The translations under genes and the position numbers were made by a program. The notes beneath the pieces are model-generated. The model did no database searches, was not told the DNA's origin, and worked only from the letters and a program-made list of their open reading frames with translations. This document shows, piece after piece, positions 1 to 7,299 of a stretch of 64,000 nt of DNA. The stretch spans positions 2,264,001 to 2,328,000 of the forward strand of contig NZ_SOAU01000001.1 in NCBI RefSeq assembly GCF_004364865.1, read 5' to 3'. The stretch comes from Ilumatobacter fluminis. GTDB lineage: Bacteria > Actinomycetota > Acidimicrobiia > Acidimicrobiales > Ilumatobacteraceae. How positions within the stretch are numbered: position 1 is the first letter of the stretch; the number at the start of each line of letters is the position of its first letter.

Positions 1-21
1 TCGCGCGAAGGTCTCGGCCCG

Positions 22-27
22 TAGCAT
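22..27 (+). promoter_or_regulatory. -10 element for leaderless creatininase mRNA
   Basis: TAGCAT lies 8 bases before the ATG at 36, and no Shine-Dalgarno sequence fits in between. This matches the TANNNT-N(6-11)-start pattern seen across the window, so transcription probably begins at or next to the start codon. Confidence 0.5.
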
Positions 28-35
28 CGACGTCC

Positions 36-806
36 ATGAGTCGTCGCTACGAAGACTTGGCCGGACCCGACATCGCGGAACGGGTGTCCGCCGAGTCGAT
101 CCTGTTGTTACCGATCGGCGCTGTCGAGCAGCACGGACCGCACCTGCCCCTGGCCGTCGATCACGTGATCGCACACGAGACGGCGACGGCGGTGGTCGAC
201 CGGGTCGGCGACGAACTCGACATCTGGCAGCTGCCCACGATCTCCATCAGCAAGTCGAACGAGCACGCCTGGTCTCCCGGCACGCTGTGGTTCTCGGCCG
301 AGACGATGCTGGCGATGTTGCGCGATCTCGGCCGGAGCATCGCGACGACCGGGTGCGAACGGCTCGTCCTGCTGAACGGCCATGGCGGCAACACCACCAT
401 CCTCGCCACGGCGCTCCGAGAGCTCCGACTCGAGTTCGGGCTCAAGACGTTCCTCGTCCACCCGTCGGTCCCACCGGCCTATGGCGGCGAGTCGACCGAG
501 GACGAGCTCGGCATGGGGATCCACGGCGGCCTCCACGAGACGTCGATCTACATGCACCTCCGGCCCGAACACGTCGACCTGTCGAAGGCCGAGCGCAAGG
601 TGCCCGAGGGGCTCGACTCGAACGAGTTCGTGAAGTTCGGCGGCGCCGTGATGTTCGGCTGGCTGTCGAACGACTTCGACCCCGACGGCTACATCGGCGA
701 CCCCACCGGTGCCAGCGCAGAACTCGGCGCCCGGTTGTTCGAGGCCAACGTTGCTCATCTCGCCCGACAGATGGCCGAGATCAAGACCTTCGACTTCGGC
801 CGCTGA
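36..806 (+). CDS. Creatininase-family amidohydrolase
   Basis: A 256-residue protein of the creatininase/creatinine amidohydrolase family, the usual length for these metal-dependent amidases. The family N-terminal metal motif is visible as E31-Q-H33 with D42 (GAVEQHGPHLPLAVD), followed by LLNGHGGN near residue 116 and HGGLHE near 168, which supply further ligands and the catalytic Glu. Family members open cyclic amides such as creatinine or act in cofactor pathways (MftE, formamide hydrolases), so the substrate cannot be read from sequence. The next gene overlaps its stop (TGATG), and an ABC importer with an M20 carbamoylase-type hydrolase lies nearby, which suggests use of a nitrogen-containing small molecule; that is inference. 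Confidence 0.85.
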   Translation: MSRRYEDLAGPDIAERVSAESILLLPIGAVEQHGPHLPLAVDHVIAHETATAVVDRVGDELDIWQLPTISISKSNEHAWSPGTLWFSAETMLAMLRDLGRSIATTGCERLVLLNGHGGNTTILATALRELRLEFGLKTFLVHPSVPPAYGGESTEDELGMGIHGGLHETSIYMHLRPEHVDLSKAERKVPEGLDSNEFVKFGGAVMFGWLSNDFDPDGYIGDPTGASAELGARLFEANVAHLARQMAEIKTFDFGR

Positions 807-1597
807 TGCGCTTCGCCCAGATCACCGACTGTCACATCACCGAGCCGGGTGACCTCGTCGCCGACCGCGTCGACCCGACCGACGGTCTCCGCCGAGCCGT
901 CGACCGACTCGCCGAACTCGGATCCGAGATCGACGTCGTGCTCGCCACCGGCGACCTGACGAACGACGGACGTCCCGGCGAGTACGACGTGCTCGAACGA
1001 CTGCTGGAGCGGATCCCGCAGCGGATCGTCGTCGTACCCGGCAACCACGACGACCGCGGCGAGCTCCGTCGCCGGTTCGATCTGCCGGTCGCCGCCGACG
1101 ACGATCCGATCGATCACGTCGTCGATCTCGGCGACTGCCGTCTGGTCTGCCTCGACACGACCGTGCCGGGTCGCAACGACGGGCGCGTCACCATCGAGCA
1201 GCTCACCTGGCTCGACACCCAGATCGCCGAACGCATCGACGTCCCGGCGATCGTCGTGCAGCACCACCCGCCCTTCGCGTCCGGCATCGAGTCGATGGAT
1301 CAGTACGGCCTCGACGGGGCCGACATCGAGGCCGACATCGTCTCGCGCCACCGCCACGTCGCCGGCATCGTCGGCGGGCACTATCACCGCCCGATCGCCC
1401 GCGCCGTCGGTGGCACGGTGGCATTCGCGTGTCCGAGTACGGCCGTGCAGCTGCATGCGCGGCTCGGGGACGGGCCCACCACCTACGCCGACGATCCGCC
1501 GGCGTTCGCGCTCCACGAGCTCACCGGCGGGTCTCTGACGTCGCACGTGGTCCAGCTCCGGGAGACCACGTCCTGGGTGCCGTCGTGGGCGATGTGA
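806..1597 (+). CDS. Metallophosphoesterase (CpdA/GpdQ-like class III phosphodiesterase)
   Basis: A 263-residue calcineurin-like phosphoesterase. The five metal-binding blocks are present in order: DCH at residues 8-10, GDLTNDG near 50, GNHDD near 75, QHHPPF near 152 and GGHYHRP near 191. Proteins of this size and motif spacing hydrolyse cyclic nucleotides or glycerophosphodiesters; which one applies here is not determinable. The start ATG at 806 overlaps the upstream TGA, so translation is coupled to the creatininase. The frame stays open far upstream, but only as a shadow of the creatininase gene. Confidence 0.85.
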   Translation: MRFAQITDCHITEPGDLVADRVDPTDGLRRAVDRLAELGSEIDVVLATGDLTNDGRPGEYDVLERLLERIPQRIVVVPGNHDDRGELRRRFDLPVAADDDPIDHVVDLGDCRLVCLDTTVPGRNDGRVTIEQLTWLDTQIAERIDVPAIVVQHHPPFASGIESMDQYGLDGADIEADIVSRHRHVAGIVGGHYHRPIARAVGGTVAFACPSTAVQLHARLGDGPTTYADDPPAFALHELTGGSLTSHVVQLRETTSWVPSWAM

Positions 1598-1658
1598 ACG
1601 CCCGATGAATCGACTGCGTTCGGGTGGACCGCCCGAGGTTCCTCCCGTCGTCAGCGGC

Positions 1659-1664
1659 TAAGTT
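1659..1664 (+). promoter_or_regulatory. -10 element upstream of the ABC importer ATPase
   Basis: TAAGTT stands 8 bases before an ATG at 1673 that opens a 17-codon reading frame, and about 58 bases before the ATPase GTG. The spacing matches the leaderless pattern of the neighbourhood and would place the short frame at the mRNA 5' end. Confidence 0.45.
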
Positions 1665-1672
1665 GCTGCCCC

Positions 1673-1726
1673 ATGCCCCGCGCCGAATTCCTGCGCCGTC
1701 CCACCGAGCCGGAGGTCCGACCGTGA
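1673..1726 (+). CDS. Putative 17-residue leader peptide (uORF) of the ABC ATPase gene
   Basis: ATG at 1673 opens a 17-codon frame (MPRAEFLRRPTEPEVRP) whose TGA at 1724-1726 overlaps the GTG start of the ABC ATPase as GTGA. A TAAGTT -10-like hexamer ends 8 bases before the ATG. The arrangement would let ribosomes load on a leaderless mRNA and reach the ATPase start by coupling. The peptide has no recognisable function, and no run of one amino acid that would suggest a classic attenuator, although it contains four Pro and four Arg. It may be fortuitous, since the ATPase also has its own GGAGGT site. Confidence 0.35.
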   Translation: MPRAEFLRRPTEPEVRP

Positions 1727-2481
1727 GCGACACGACCACCGACATCCGCACCGACTCACTCGCCTTCGAGCACACCGGCATGGTGTTCCCCGACGGCACG
1801 GAGGCGGTCCGCGACGTCAGCTTCACGGTCAAGAAGGGCGAGTTCGTCACCATCGTCGGCCCGTCCGGCTGCGGCAAGTCCACCCTCCTCAAGATCGCCT
1901 CGGGTCTGCTCGAACCCACGTCGGGCGCCGTGCAGGTCGACCGCGACCGGCTCGGGTACGTGTTCCAGGACGCCACCCTGCTGCCGTGGCGCACGGTCAA
2001 GAAGAACGTCGAGTTGTTGGCCGAACTGCACGACTTCCCGAAGTCCGAGCGGTCGAAGCTGGCTCAGGAAGCGATCGATCTGGTCGGCCTGAAGGGCTTC
2101 GAGGAGCACTACCCGAAGTCGCTGTCGGGTGGCATGAAGATGAGGGCGTCCCTCGCCCGCACGCTCACGCTCAAGCCGCCGGTCTTCCTGTTCGACGAAC
2201 CGTTCGGCGCCGTCGACGAGATCACCCGCGAACACCTGAACGACGAGACCCAGCAGCTGTTCCAGCGTGAGGGGTTCGCCGGCTTGTTCATCACCCACTC
2301 GATCTCGGAGGCTGTGTTCATGTCGACCCGCGTGCTCGTCATGTCGGCGCGCCCCGGGCGGATCGTCGCCGAGTACCAGGTGCCGTTCGACTACCCGCGT
2401 GACCCCGACCTGCGGTTCGACCCCGAGTTCGCCCGGCTCAGCGGCGAGATCTCACACGCCCTCCGCGGCTCCCACTCGTAG
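1723..2481 (+). CDS. ABC transporter ATP-binding protein, NitT/TauT (SsuB/TauB) type
   Basis: A 252-residue nucleotide-binding subunit. It has Walker A GPSGCGKST near residue 46, a Q-loop (YVFQDATLLPW) near 80, the signature LSGGMKMRASLAR near 132, Walker B VFLFDEP near 155 and the switch His in ITHS near 192. The WRTVKKNV segment after the Q-loop and the FITHSISEAVFMSTRV stretch are typical of nitrate/sulfonate/taurine-type importers. GTG 1723 is chosen because GGAGGT sits at 1711-1716 with a six-base spacer. The cognate permease and binding protein lie at 4968 and 5941, separated from it by an FAD oxidoreductase on the other strand and an SDR gene. Confidence 0.88.
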   Translation: MSDTTTDIRTDSLAFEHTGMVFPDGTEAVRDVSFTVKKGEFVTIVGPSGCGKSTLLKIASGLLEPTSGAVQVDRDRLGYVFQDATLLPWRTVKKNVELLAELHDFPKSERSKLAQEAIDLVGLKGFEEHYPKSLSGGMKMRASLARTLTLKPPVFLFDEPFGAVDEITREHLNDETQQLFQREGFAGLFITHSISEAVFMSTRVLVMSARPGRIVAEYQVPFDYPRDPDLRFDPEFARLSGEISHALRGSHS

Positions 2482-2496
2482 CGCGACGTCCGGCCG

Positions 2497-4059
2497 TCAC
2501 GGGTGGAGCACGGCGTCGGCGGCGTTGCGGCCACTGGCGCCGAACACGCCGGCGCCCGGGAACGTGCCGGCGCCGGAGAGGAACAAGCCGTCGATCGGTG
2601 TGCGGTAGCGGGTGAGTTCCTTGCGACGACCGAGGAACGCCACCAGCGGGGCTTCGCCGTAAGCCGGGGTGTGCCCACGGTGCATCTGGAACTCTGCCTC
2701 GTACCGGTCGGGTGTCATCGCCCGCCAACGATCGACCTGCAACGTGCCCGGCTCCATGAAGCCGTCGAGGACGTCGAGCCACCGGGCCGGCTCGCCCGAC
2801 GCCGGCCAGCCACCGGGATGGTCGTACGGCGTGAACAGCACCTCGACGCTCAACACGTGCTCGTCCGGTGTCGGACGCATGCTCTCGTCGAGCACCGACG
2901 GCAGGTTCACCATCATCGAGGGCCTGGCGTGCACCTCGCCTCGTTCGCGCAATCGGTGCGCCTCGGCCACCTCGTCGGGGCTCGGGTTGAGGAAGTTGGT
3001 CGGAGCGAGCAGATCGGCCCCATTCGCGGCATCGACGAACCCGTCGGTGTCGGCCCATCGGGGTGTCCCGGTGACGACACCGTCGACCTTCGACTCGTAT
3101 CCGTCGGCCACGGGCTGCGACCGCCACAGCTCGACCGCTCGCCTCGCGGCCGGTGGCACGCCGTCGAGCCAGTCGACGAACACCCGCTGTGGGTCGACGG
3201 CCGCCACGATGGTCGGTGCCCGCAGAGTCGTGCTGTCGTCGAGCACGACACCGAACGCCCGCCCGTCCTTCACCAGCAGACGCTCGACCCGCGCCCCCAC
3301 CCGCGTCTGGCCACCCGCCGCCTCGAACGACCGCCGCACGGCGTCGGGCAGGGCGCCGCTCCCGCCCGTCGGCCGACCGGTCTTGACGACGTGGCGGGTC
3401 GCGTACAGGGCCGCTGCCGTTCCCGTTCCCGGCGCCGTGTGCGGCACGCCCCACACGCTGGGGCCGCCCGTCACCGCCGGCATGATCATGTGCCAGTCGT
3501 CGAAGTACTGACCGAGTACGTCGGCCTGACTTGCTCGCGCCCAGCGCAGCAGTCGGGTTGCACCGGCGGCGCGGCGCCGCAAGACGGTCGATGCCATCGC
3601 ACGCATCGACGGCTTGGTGCGTGCCACGTCGAGCGCGAGCTCGGCGACCGGGACGGCGTCGGCCAGGTAGCGGCGGTACCCGTCGACGGCGTGCGGGTGC
3701 GTCTGTGCCAACGCCTCGAGGTGGGCGTCCACGTCGTGGAAGAGCAGCCAGGGGTCGGAACCGTCGTAGAAACGGTTCACGTTCGTCACCTCGGGGGCGA
3801 CGTACTCCAGCCCGAACGATGCCAGGTCGAGTTCGTCGGCGATCGGCATCGCTCGCACCATCGTGTGATCGCAGTTGCAGATGTTGAACCGGGCCCCGAG
3901 GTCGCTCACGGTCGACGCACAGCCGCCGACGTCGGGCCGGGCGTCGAGCAGCAGGACGTCGCGGCCCGCACGGGCGAGATACGCGGCGCAGATCAGGCCG
4001 TTATGACCAGCGCCCACGACGATGATGTCGGCGTCACGCTGGGCCTCGGTCGTGGTCAT
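2497..4059 (-). CDS. FAD-dependent oxidoreductase of the phytoene desaturase-like amine-oxidase family
   Basis: A 520-residue flavoprotein. The N-terminus carries the dinucleotide-binding motif VVGAGHNGLICAAYLARAG followed by DARPDVGG. The C-terminus has the family's second flavin contact (GLFLSGAGTFPGAGVFGASGRNAADAVL). This carotenoid-desaturase-like family also includes many uncharacterised NAD(P)/FAD enzymes, and no carotenoid genes are nearby, so the substrate is unknown. ATG 4059 is preferred over a start 45 bases upstream because it fits homologous N-termini and lies 7 bases after a TACCGT -10 element. It sits on the opposite strand inside the transporter gene group and ends 15 bp from the ATPase stop. 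Confidence 0.8.
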   Translation of the reverse strand: MTTTEAQRDADIIVVGAGHNGLICAAYLARAGRDVLLLDARPDVGGCASTVSDLGARFNICNCDHTMVRAMPIADELDLASFGLEYVAPEVTNVNRFYDGSDPWLLFHDVDAHLEALAQTHPHAVDGYRRYLADAVPVAELALDVARTKPSMRAMASTVLRRRAAGATRLLRWARASQADVLGQYFDDWHMIMPAVTGGPSVWGVPHTAPGTGTAAALYATRHVVKTGRPTGGSGALPDAVRRSFEAAGGQTRVGARVERLLVKDGRAFGVVLDDSTTLRAPTIVAAVDPQRVFVDWLDGVPPAARRAVELWRSQPVADGYESKVDGVVTGTPRWADTDGFVDAANGADLLAPTNFLNPSPDEVAEAHRLRERGEVHARPSMMVNLPSVLDESMRPTPDEHVLSVEVLFTPYDHPGGWPASGEPARWLDVLDGFMEPGTLQVDRWRAMTPDRYEAEFQMHRGHTPAYGEAPLVAFLGRRKELTRYRTPIDGLFLSGAGTFPGAGVFGASGRNAADAVLHP

Positions 4060-4066
4060 GACGCGG

Positions 4067-4072
4067 ACGGTA
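4067..4072 (-). promoter_or_regulatory. -10 element for leaderless FAD oxidoreductase mRNA
   Basis: On the minus strand TACCGT is followed by 7 bases and then the ATG at 4059. Together with the plus-strand TAACGT at 4170 it makes the 126-bp gap between the oxidoreductase and the SDR a divergent promoter region. Confidence 0.5.
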
Positions 4073-4169
4073 GCGCGACGGCGCCGCGACCTCGGAAAGC
4101 GCACCGCTCTGAAACAAGATGTACACGCTCACGTCGCCGACGGACGACGGCGCGTCCCGACGCGACGGC

Positions 4170-4175
4170 TAACGT
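4170..4175 (+). promoter_or_regulatory. -10 element for the SDR gene
   Basis: TAACGT ends 10 bases before the ATG at 4186, giving at most a few bases of leader. No ribosome-binding sequence is visible. Confidence 0.45.
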
Positions 4176-4185
4176 CGCGCGGGTC

Positions 4186-4935
4186 ATGCCAGCGATGACT
4201 CCGAGTGACAACGCTCCACGCCGTGTCGTGGTGACCGGCGCCGCCCGCGGCATCGGCGCGGCGATCGCCGGCGCCTTCGTGGCCGAGGGCGATCAGGTCG
4301 TCCTCGTCGACCGTGCCCCCGATGTCGCCGATACCGCCGCCGATCTCGGCGCGAAGTCGGCGGTGTGCGATCTCGGTGATCCCGACGACGCCCGTCGCGG
4401 CATCAGCGAGGCGATCGACACGCTCGACGGCATCGACGTGCTGGTCAACAACGCCGGCGTGTTCGAGATCGTCCCCTTGCTCGACATCGAGGCCGAGCAG
4501 TGGAGCCGGATGTTCGACATCAACACCCGGTCGATGCTGCTCACCACACAGGTCGCCGCCCGCCGCATGATCGACCAGGGCACCGGTGGCCGGATCGTCA
4601 ACATGGCCAGCATGGGCGGTAAGGACCCCGCACGCGGCCAGTCGCACTACGCGGCATCGAAAGCAGCCGTCATCGCGCTCACGCAGGCGACGGCGAAAGA
4701 GCTCGGCGAGTACCAGATCACGGCCAACTCGCTGTGCCCCGGCTACGTGCTGACCGAGATGGGCGCCGACACCCGCACACCGGAGATGGTTGCCGGGTGG
4801 TCGTCACTGTCGCCGCTCGGCCGATGTGGCTCACCCGACGACGTCGCCGCCATGGCCGTCTTCCTCGCCTCGCCCAGCGCGGCGTATCTCACCGGACAGG
4901 CGTTCAACGTCACCGGTGGGATGATCATGCACTGA
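4186..4935 (+). CDS. Short-chain dehydrogenase/reductase
   Basis: A 249-residue classical SDR. It shows the TGAARGIG cofactor motif near residue 18, NNAG near 87, the catalytic Ser region (NMASMGG) near 140, the YAASK Tyr-Lys pair near 155 and the PGYVLTEM segment that follows. The acidic residue after the second strand (LVDRAP) suggests NAD(H) preference. The gene ends 32 bp before the permease start on the same strand, so it probably belongs to the transporter transcription unit and may act on the imported compound. An alternative ATG lies at 4195. Substrate unknown. Confidence 0.85.
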   Translation: MPAMTPSDNAPRRVVVTGAARGIGAAIAGAFVAEGDQVVLVDRAPDVADTAADLGAKSAVCDLGDPDDARRGISEAIDTLDGIDVLVNNAGVFEIVPLLDIEAEQWSRMFDINTRSMLLTTQVAARRMIDQGTGGRIVNMASMGGKDPARGQSHYAASKAAVIALTQATAKELGEYQITANSLCPGYVLTEMGADTRTPEMVAGWSSLSPLGRCGSPDDVAAMAVFLASPSAAYLTGQAFNVTGGMIMH

Positions 4936-4967
4936 CCGACTACGACATTCCTCGAGACCCACGACCC

Positions 4968-5870
4968 ATGACGACCGATTCACCCGCCCACATCAGCGAC
5001 GCCACCGACGTCGGCGCCGTCCCCGCCGGAGCCGGACAGCCGATGTTGCCGCCCAAGGCGGCCGGCCGTTCGTCGAAGGCGTTGAGCAAGGTCGCAGGCC
5101 CACTGATCGGACTCGCCGTCTTCGTCGGCATCTGGTACTTCATGCACTACTGGGTGCTCGAGAACGTGTTCGACAAGCCGAGCTTCCTGATCACCGAACC
5201 GCACCGTGTCATCAAGGACTCGTTCTTCGACAGCGTCCCGCGTGAGCAGATGCTGACCGGTCTCGGATGGACCACCATGATCGCCCTGATCGGCCTCGGT
5301 ATCTCGATCGTGCTCGGCATGACGATCGCCGTCCTGATGGCCCAGTCGACACTGCTCGAGGGCGCCTTCTGGCCGTACCTCATCGCCGCGCAGGCGGTGC
5401 CGATCCTGGCGATCGTGCCGATCCTCGGCAGCATTTTCGGGTTCGGGTACGGATCGCGCGTGCTCGTGTGCGTGATCATCTCGATCTTCCCGATCGTGTC
5501 GAACACCTTGTTCGGTCTGTTGTCGGCCGAGAAAGGGATGCACGACCTGTTCACCCTTCACCGCGCCAGCCGGACGACGCGGCTGTTCAAGCTGCAGTTC
5601 CCGGCTGCGCTGCCGGCGATCTTCGCCGGATTCCGCATCGCCGCCGGCCTGTCGGTGATCGGCGCCGTGGTCGGCGAGCTGTTCTTCCGCCGAGGCAGCA
5701 AGGGGATCGGGATCCTGATGGACCAGTACCGGTCCCGCAACCTCTATCCGCTCACCTACGGCGCACTCATCTTGTCGTCGCTGCTCGGCATCGCCGTGTT
5801 CGTCTTCTTCGGCTGGCTCAGCAAGGTCGCCATCGGCAAGTGGCACGAGACGAGCCGCACCGGCACCTGA
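4968..5870 (+). CDS. ABC transporter permease, NitT/TauT (SsuC) type
   Basis: A 300-residue integral membrane subunit with a polar N-terminal tail (about 40 residues), a first membrane helix near residues 45-62 and a BPD_transp_1 core. The EAA-type coupling loop is visible around LHRASRTTRLFKLQFPAALPAIFAGFRIAAG near residue 197, where the motif docks on the ATPase. It pairs with the ATPase at 1723 and the lipoprotein gene 70 bp downstream. The start ATG follows the SDR stop by 32 bp. Confidence 0.87.
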   Translation: MTTDSPAHISDATDVGAVPAGAGQPMLPPKAAGRSSKALSKVAGPLIGLAVFVGIWYFMHYWVLENVFDKPSFLITEPHRVIKDSFFDSVPREQMLTGLGWTTMIALIGLGISIVLGMTIAVLMAQSTLLEGAFWPYLIAAQAVPILAIVPILGSIFGFGYGSRVLVCVIISIFPIVSNTLFGLLSAEKGMHDLFTLHRASRTTRLFKLQFPAALPAIFAGFRIAAGLSVIGAVVGELFFRRGSKGIGILMDQYRSRNLYPLTYGALILSSLLGIAVFVFFGWLSKVAIGKWHETSRTGT

Positions 5871-5884
5871 TCTCCCTACCCACC

Positions 5885-5902
5885 GAGCCCCTTCGAGGGC
5901 TC
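5885..5902 (+). promoter_or_regulatory. Intercistronic hairpin between permease and binding-protein genes
   Basis: GAGCCC and GGGCTC form a 6-bp stem with a CTTCGA loop, 38 bases before the lipoprotein ATG. Hairpins here can protect and over-express the binding-protein part of an ABC operon mRNA; that role is inference. Confidence 0.4.
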
Positions 5903-5940
5903 ACGACTCCAGCGTGAACACCGAGAAACAGGAGAACCAC

Positions 5941-7224
5941 ATGACCCGTCGAACCCGACGTTTCGCAGCGATGTCCGTGGTCGCAGCGCTCGCCCTCGCG
6001 GCGTGCGGTGACGATGACGACAGCGCCGACGAGCCGGCTGACGAGCCGACCGAAGAACCCGCCGAGGAGCCCTCGGAGGAACCGGCCGAGGAGCCCGCCG
6101 ACGAGCCGGCCGAGGACGATATGGACGAGCCGGCCGAGGAGCCCGCCGACGACATGGACGAGCCGGCCGAAGAACCAGCCGAGGGCGTGTCGCTCGCCGA
6201 CGTCTGCCCCTCCCCCGTCGTCATCCAGACCGACTGGAACCCCGAGGCCGAGCACGGCTGGATCTACGAGATGATCGGTGACGGCTACGAGATCGACACT
6301 GGCGCTGTCGCCGTCCGCGGTCCGCTGGTGGCGGGTGGCGTCGAGACCGGCGTCGACATCGAGATCCGCTCCGGTGGTCCGGCGATCGGTTTCCAGACCG
6401 TGACGTCGCAGCTGTACGCCGACGAGGACATCTTGCTCGGTTACGTCTACACCGACGAGGCGATCCAGAACTCGGCCGAGTTCCCGACCGTGGCCGTGAT
6501 GGCCGGCATGGAGAAGAACCCGCAGATCCTGTTCTGGGATCCGGAGACGTATCCCGAGATCGAGTCGATCGAAGACCTCGGTGAGGCAGGCGTGCTCGTC
6601 CGCTACTTCGGTGGCGCCGCGTACATGGACTACTTCACCCAGTCGGGGATCTTGTCGGCCGATCAGGTCGACGGCTCGTACGACGGCACCCCGGCGCTGT
6701 TCATCGCCGATCAGGGCGCCTCGGCGCAGCAGGGCTTCGGCTCGGCCGAGCCGTACATCTACGAGAACGAGGTTCCGGACTGGAACAAGCCGATCGAGTA
6801 CGCCTACATCAACGACGCCGGCTGGGAGAACTACGCCGAGTCGATCGCGATCAAGGCGGACCGCCTCGAGGAGAACCGGGCCTGCCTCGAGCAGCTCGTG
6901 CCGATCATCCAGCAGAGCTCGGTCGACTACGTGACCGATCCCGCCGAGACCAACACGGTGATCATCGAAGCCGTCGAGGCGTTCGACAACGGCTGGGTCT
7001 ACACCGAGGGTGTGGCCGCCTACGCCGTCGAGACGATGCTCAACGACGGCCTCCTCTCGAACGGACCCGACGACACGCTCGGCAACTTCGACATGGACCG
7101 TGTCCAGGGCCTGATCGACATCGCGATCCCGGTCTACGAGTCGCTCGGCCAGGCGCCGAAGGAAGGCCTCGTGCCCGAAGACATCGTGACCAACGAGTTC
7201 ATCGACGAGAGCATCGGTCTCTGA
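5941..7224 (+). CDS. ABC transporter substrate-binding lipoprotein, NMT1/TauA-like
   Basis: A 427-residue exported lipoprotein. The signal peptide RRTRRFAAMSVVAALALAAC ends in a lipobox with Cys22. It is followed by about 60 residues of Glu/Asp/Pro-rich repeats (DEPAEEP units, about residues 27-83) that should act as a flexible spacer to the membrane. The mature domain starts near VSLADVCPSPVVIQTDWNPEAEHG, the QTDW.P..EHG pattern of NMT1/THI5-like periplasmic proteins that feed NitT/TauT importers. GAG-rich sequence (AGGAG at about 5930) precedes ATG 5941. A strong hairpin follows the stop. The ligand is not readable from sequence; thiamine precursors, sulfonates or nitriles are typical of relatives. 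Confidence 0.85.
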   Translation: MTRRTRRFAAMSVVAALALAACGDDDDSADEPADEPTEEPAEEPSEEPAEEPADEPAEDDMDEPAEEPADDMDEPAEEPAEGVSLADVCPSPVVIQTDWNPEAEHGWIYEMIGDGYEIDTGAVAVRGPLVAGGVETGVDIEIRSGGPAIGFQTVTSQLYADEDILLGYVYTDEAIQNSAEFPTVAVMAGMEKNPQILFWDPETYPEIESIEDLGEAGVLVRYFGGAAYMDYFTQSGILSADQVDGSYDGTPALFIADQGASAQQGFGSAEPYIYENEVPDWNKPIEYAYINDAGWENYAESIAIKADRLEENRACLEQLVPIIQQSSVDYVTDPAETNTVIIEAVEAFDNGWVYTEGVAAYAVETMLNDGLLSNGPDDTLGNFDMDRVQGLIDIAIPVYESLGQAPKEGLVPEDIVTNEFIDESIGL

Positions 7225-7249
7225 CCGACCGAACCCATCGACACTCGTG

Positions 7250-7283
7250 AACGGGTGCGGCGCCTTCGGGTGCCGCACCCGTT
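7250..7283. terminator. Bidirectional hairpin terminator between convergent genes
   Basis: A 12-bp perfect stem (AACGGGTGCGGC with GCCGCACCCGTT) extends inward by three more pairs around a TTCG loop. It lies between the lipoprotein stop (7224) and the stop of the opposing hydrolase (7300). There is no T tract, as is common for actinobacterial terminators. Confidence 0.7.
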
Positions 7284-7299
7284 GCGCGTCCGCACCGTG

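Noticed and set aside
2497-4059. Phytoene desaturase (crtI) and a carotenoid cluster
   Set aside because: Only the general FAD-fold motifs are present and no crtB, crtE or cyclase genes are nearby, so the carotenoid role is not supported.
2503-4185. Long plus-strand frame running across the FAD oxidoreductase into the SDR
   Set aside because: The part before 4186 is antisense to the flavoprotein and has no motif; only the SDR portion is coding.
6025-6190. Tandem GAGCCGGCCGAGGA-like repeats in the first lipoprotein gene
   Set aside because: They encode the Glu/Pro linker after the lipobox, a normal spacer in surface lipoproteins, and are not a regulatory repeat.
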